Below are positions 22,157 through 22,164 of a stretch of DNA of 22,164 bases, piece by piece. This DNA comes from a virus. Positions within the stretch are counted from its first letter, which is position 1. Each line of letters opens with the position of its first letter. The notes under the pieces are model-generated. The model did no database searches, had not been told where the DNA came from, and saw only the letters and a list, made by a program, of their open reading frames with translations. The translations under genes were made by a program, and so were the position numbers. The stretch covers positions 1 to 22,164 of the IMG/VR virus record IMGVR_UViG_3300021365_000133. The stretch is one strand, 5' to 3'.

Positions 22157-22164
22157 AAGATTTA
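22147..22164 (+). CDS. Possible start of the next rightward gene, cut by the window edge
   Basis: An ATG at 22147, overlapping the end of the zinc-finger-like gene by 10 nt in another frame, opens MRVEDL and continues off the right edge. Only six codons are visible, so this is a guess based on the tight packing of the cluster. Confidence 0.25.

Noticed and set aside
1-22164. CRISPR array, insertion sequence, integrase or attachment site
   Set aside because: No regularly spaced repeats, transposase or recombinase motifs, or long terminal inverted repeats were seen anywhere in the window.

Overview
The window is the structural half of a tailed-phage genome with siphovirus-type tail genes (frameshifted tail assembly chaperone, tape measure protein, tail tube candidate, no visible sheath). 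The host is very probably a Flavobacteriia-type Bacteroidota. Reasons: the DNA is strongly AT-rich; Shine-Dalgarno sites are largely absent; four promoter-like sites fit the Bacteroidota pattern TTG-N20-TAnnTTTG; and the proteins resemble families I know from Flavobacterium/Cellulophaga-type phages. No terminase, integrase, replication gene, tRNA or CRISPR array is visible, so lifestyle cannot be decided here.

Layout. Positions 1-332 hold the truncated start of a minus-strand gene at the left edge, its promoter, and a divergent plus-strand promoter that reads into about 130 nt of structured, non-coding sequence (candidate small RNA). From 21357 down to 333 one long minus-strand late block runs in this transcription order: tail assembly chaperone (with a -1 frameshift product), tail terminator-like, gp10-like, Dit-like and hub-like proteins, a 49-aa protein, tape measure; then prohead protease, a Cys-rich protein and two fibre proteins; then scaffold, major capsid protein and tail-tube-like protein; then a small beta protein, portal, head-tail connector, a 39-aa protein, a beta-helix spike, an unknown 207-aa protein, M15 endolysin, a 43-aa membrane protein and a holin-like protein. 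Neighbours typically overlap as TAATG or ATGA, implying translational coupling. From 21411 rightwards a plus-strand cluster of small genes with host-like promoters begins (probable early genes).

Regulation. The late block carries four copies of a bipartite motif, AAMAC-N8-TAAAAATAGTTA, 7-25 nt upstream of the first gene of each block (21357, 13481, 8470, 6259). Two of the four lie just after a terminator-like hairpin. I read it as a phage late promoter that cuts the block into four transcription units. An 87-nt divergent region (21358-21444) places one late motif back to back with a host-type promoter and looks like the early/late switch region.

Main points of interest: the repeated late-promoter motif; the -1 frameshift at a T9 run in the chaperone gene, with a second reading frame that ends exactly in the TAATG of the next gene; the promoter-plus-structured-RNA locus at the left edge; four small genes hidden at overlaps or near the right edge; and the unusual module order (tail before head, portal after capsid, protease after tape measure).
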